From the NCBI GenBank assembly GCA_020833345.1, contig JAJHQM010000008.1:1-37877 (forward strand): DNA of 37,877 nt, in the 5' to 3' direction. The notes under the pieces are model-generated. The model saw only the letters and a program-made list of their open reading frames with translations, was not told the DNA's origin and made no database searches. Positions 37,501 to 37,877 of the stretch are shown here, piece after piece. Position numbers and translations under genes: made by a program. The stretch comes from Ignisphaera sp. (lineage in GTDB: Archaea > Thermoproteota > Thermoprotei_A > Sulfolobales > Ignisphaeraceae). Within the stretch, counting starts at the first letter, position 1; each line of letters begins with the position of its first letter.

Positions 37501-37877
37501 GGGGATATCAGCTCGTACAAAGCTCTGCTAAATTCAAAATGCTTTTCATGGATGAAAGTTTTTAGCATGCCACTGCTAAGTACATAGATCTTCGCATTTG
37601 GAAATAGCGGTATATAATCCTTTGAGCTAAGAGCAATCACCTTTGCCACATCCGTAAATCTGTTTAATGTTTCCACTAGTGCTACGGCTTCAATATATGT
37701 AGAGCCTGTAAATGGTTCATCAAGTAGCGCTACACCGCTATTACCAATAGCAATGATGCTTAATAGCGTTGCTAATCTTGTCATTTGCCCCCAGGATAAG
37801 TGTAAAGGTAGTTTGTCTAAGTCATCATAACCGAATTTTTTAAGAAACTCAATACCTTTAGAAAAACACAGTTCTTT
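37497..37877 (-). CDS. ABC transporter ATP-binding protein (EcfA-like), N-terminus beyond window
   Basis: Open to window edge: KELCFSKGIEFLKKFGYDDLDKLPLHLSWGQMTRLATLLSIIAIGNSGVALLDEPFTG; LSWGQ signature and Walker B. Confidence 0.88.
   Translation of the reverse strand, partial: KELCFSKGIEFLKKFGYDDLDKLPLHLSWGQMTRLATLLSIIAIGNSGVALLDEPFTGSTYIEAVALVETLNRFTDVAKVIALSSKDYIPLFPNAKIYVLSSGMLKTFIHEKHFEFSRALYELISP

Noticed and set aside
1-37877. CRISPR array, prophage or toxin-antitoxin/defence island
   Set aside because: No regularly spaced repeats, phage structural genes or defence-family motifs seen on reading both strands.

Overview
AT-rich archaeal chromosome window, most likely a hyperthermophilic crenarchaeon (Thermoproteota, Desulfurococcales/Ignisphaera-like; lineage is inferred from gene content). 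Most of it is densely packed core genes: aIF1A-RIO1-KH(Dim2), NMD3-like/DUF424/aIF2-beta, Spt4/S24e/S27ae/Kae1/Bud32/RdgB, S15, a RecJ/Cdc45-like protein/Pcc1/Tmk, an SSB, ion-transport genes, thiolase-DUF35, a stand-alone 5S rRNA and an intron-containing tRNA-Trp(CCA). Main items worth a second look: (1) the 59-nt tRNA-Trp intron carries two antisense elements next to D-like boxes that by the N+5 rule point at C34 and C39 of its own tRNA; (2) the aIF1A reading frame appears to start at ATA behind a good Shine-Dalgarno, which would resemble the AUU start of bacterial infC; (3) a radical SAM ORF has no ATG/GTG/TTG start over its conserved N-terminal part and has an in-frame GTG-TAG just upstream; (4) two decayed TnpB C-terminal / IS605 right-end remnants lie between S15 and the RecJ-like operon. 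No CRISPR array, prophage or intact transposon was seen.
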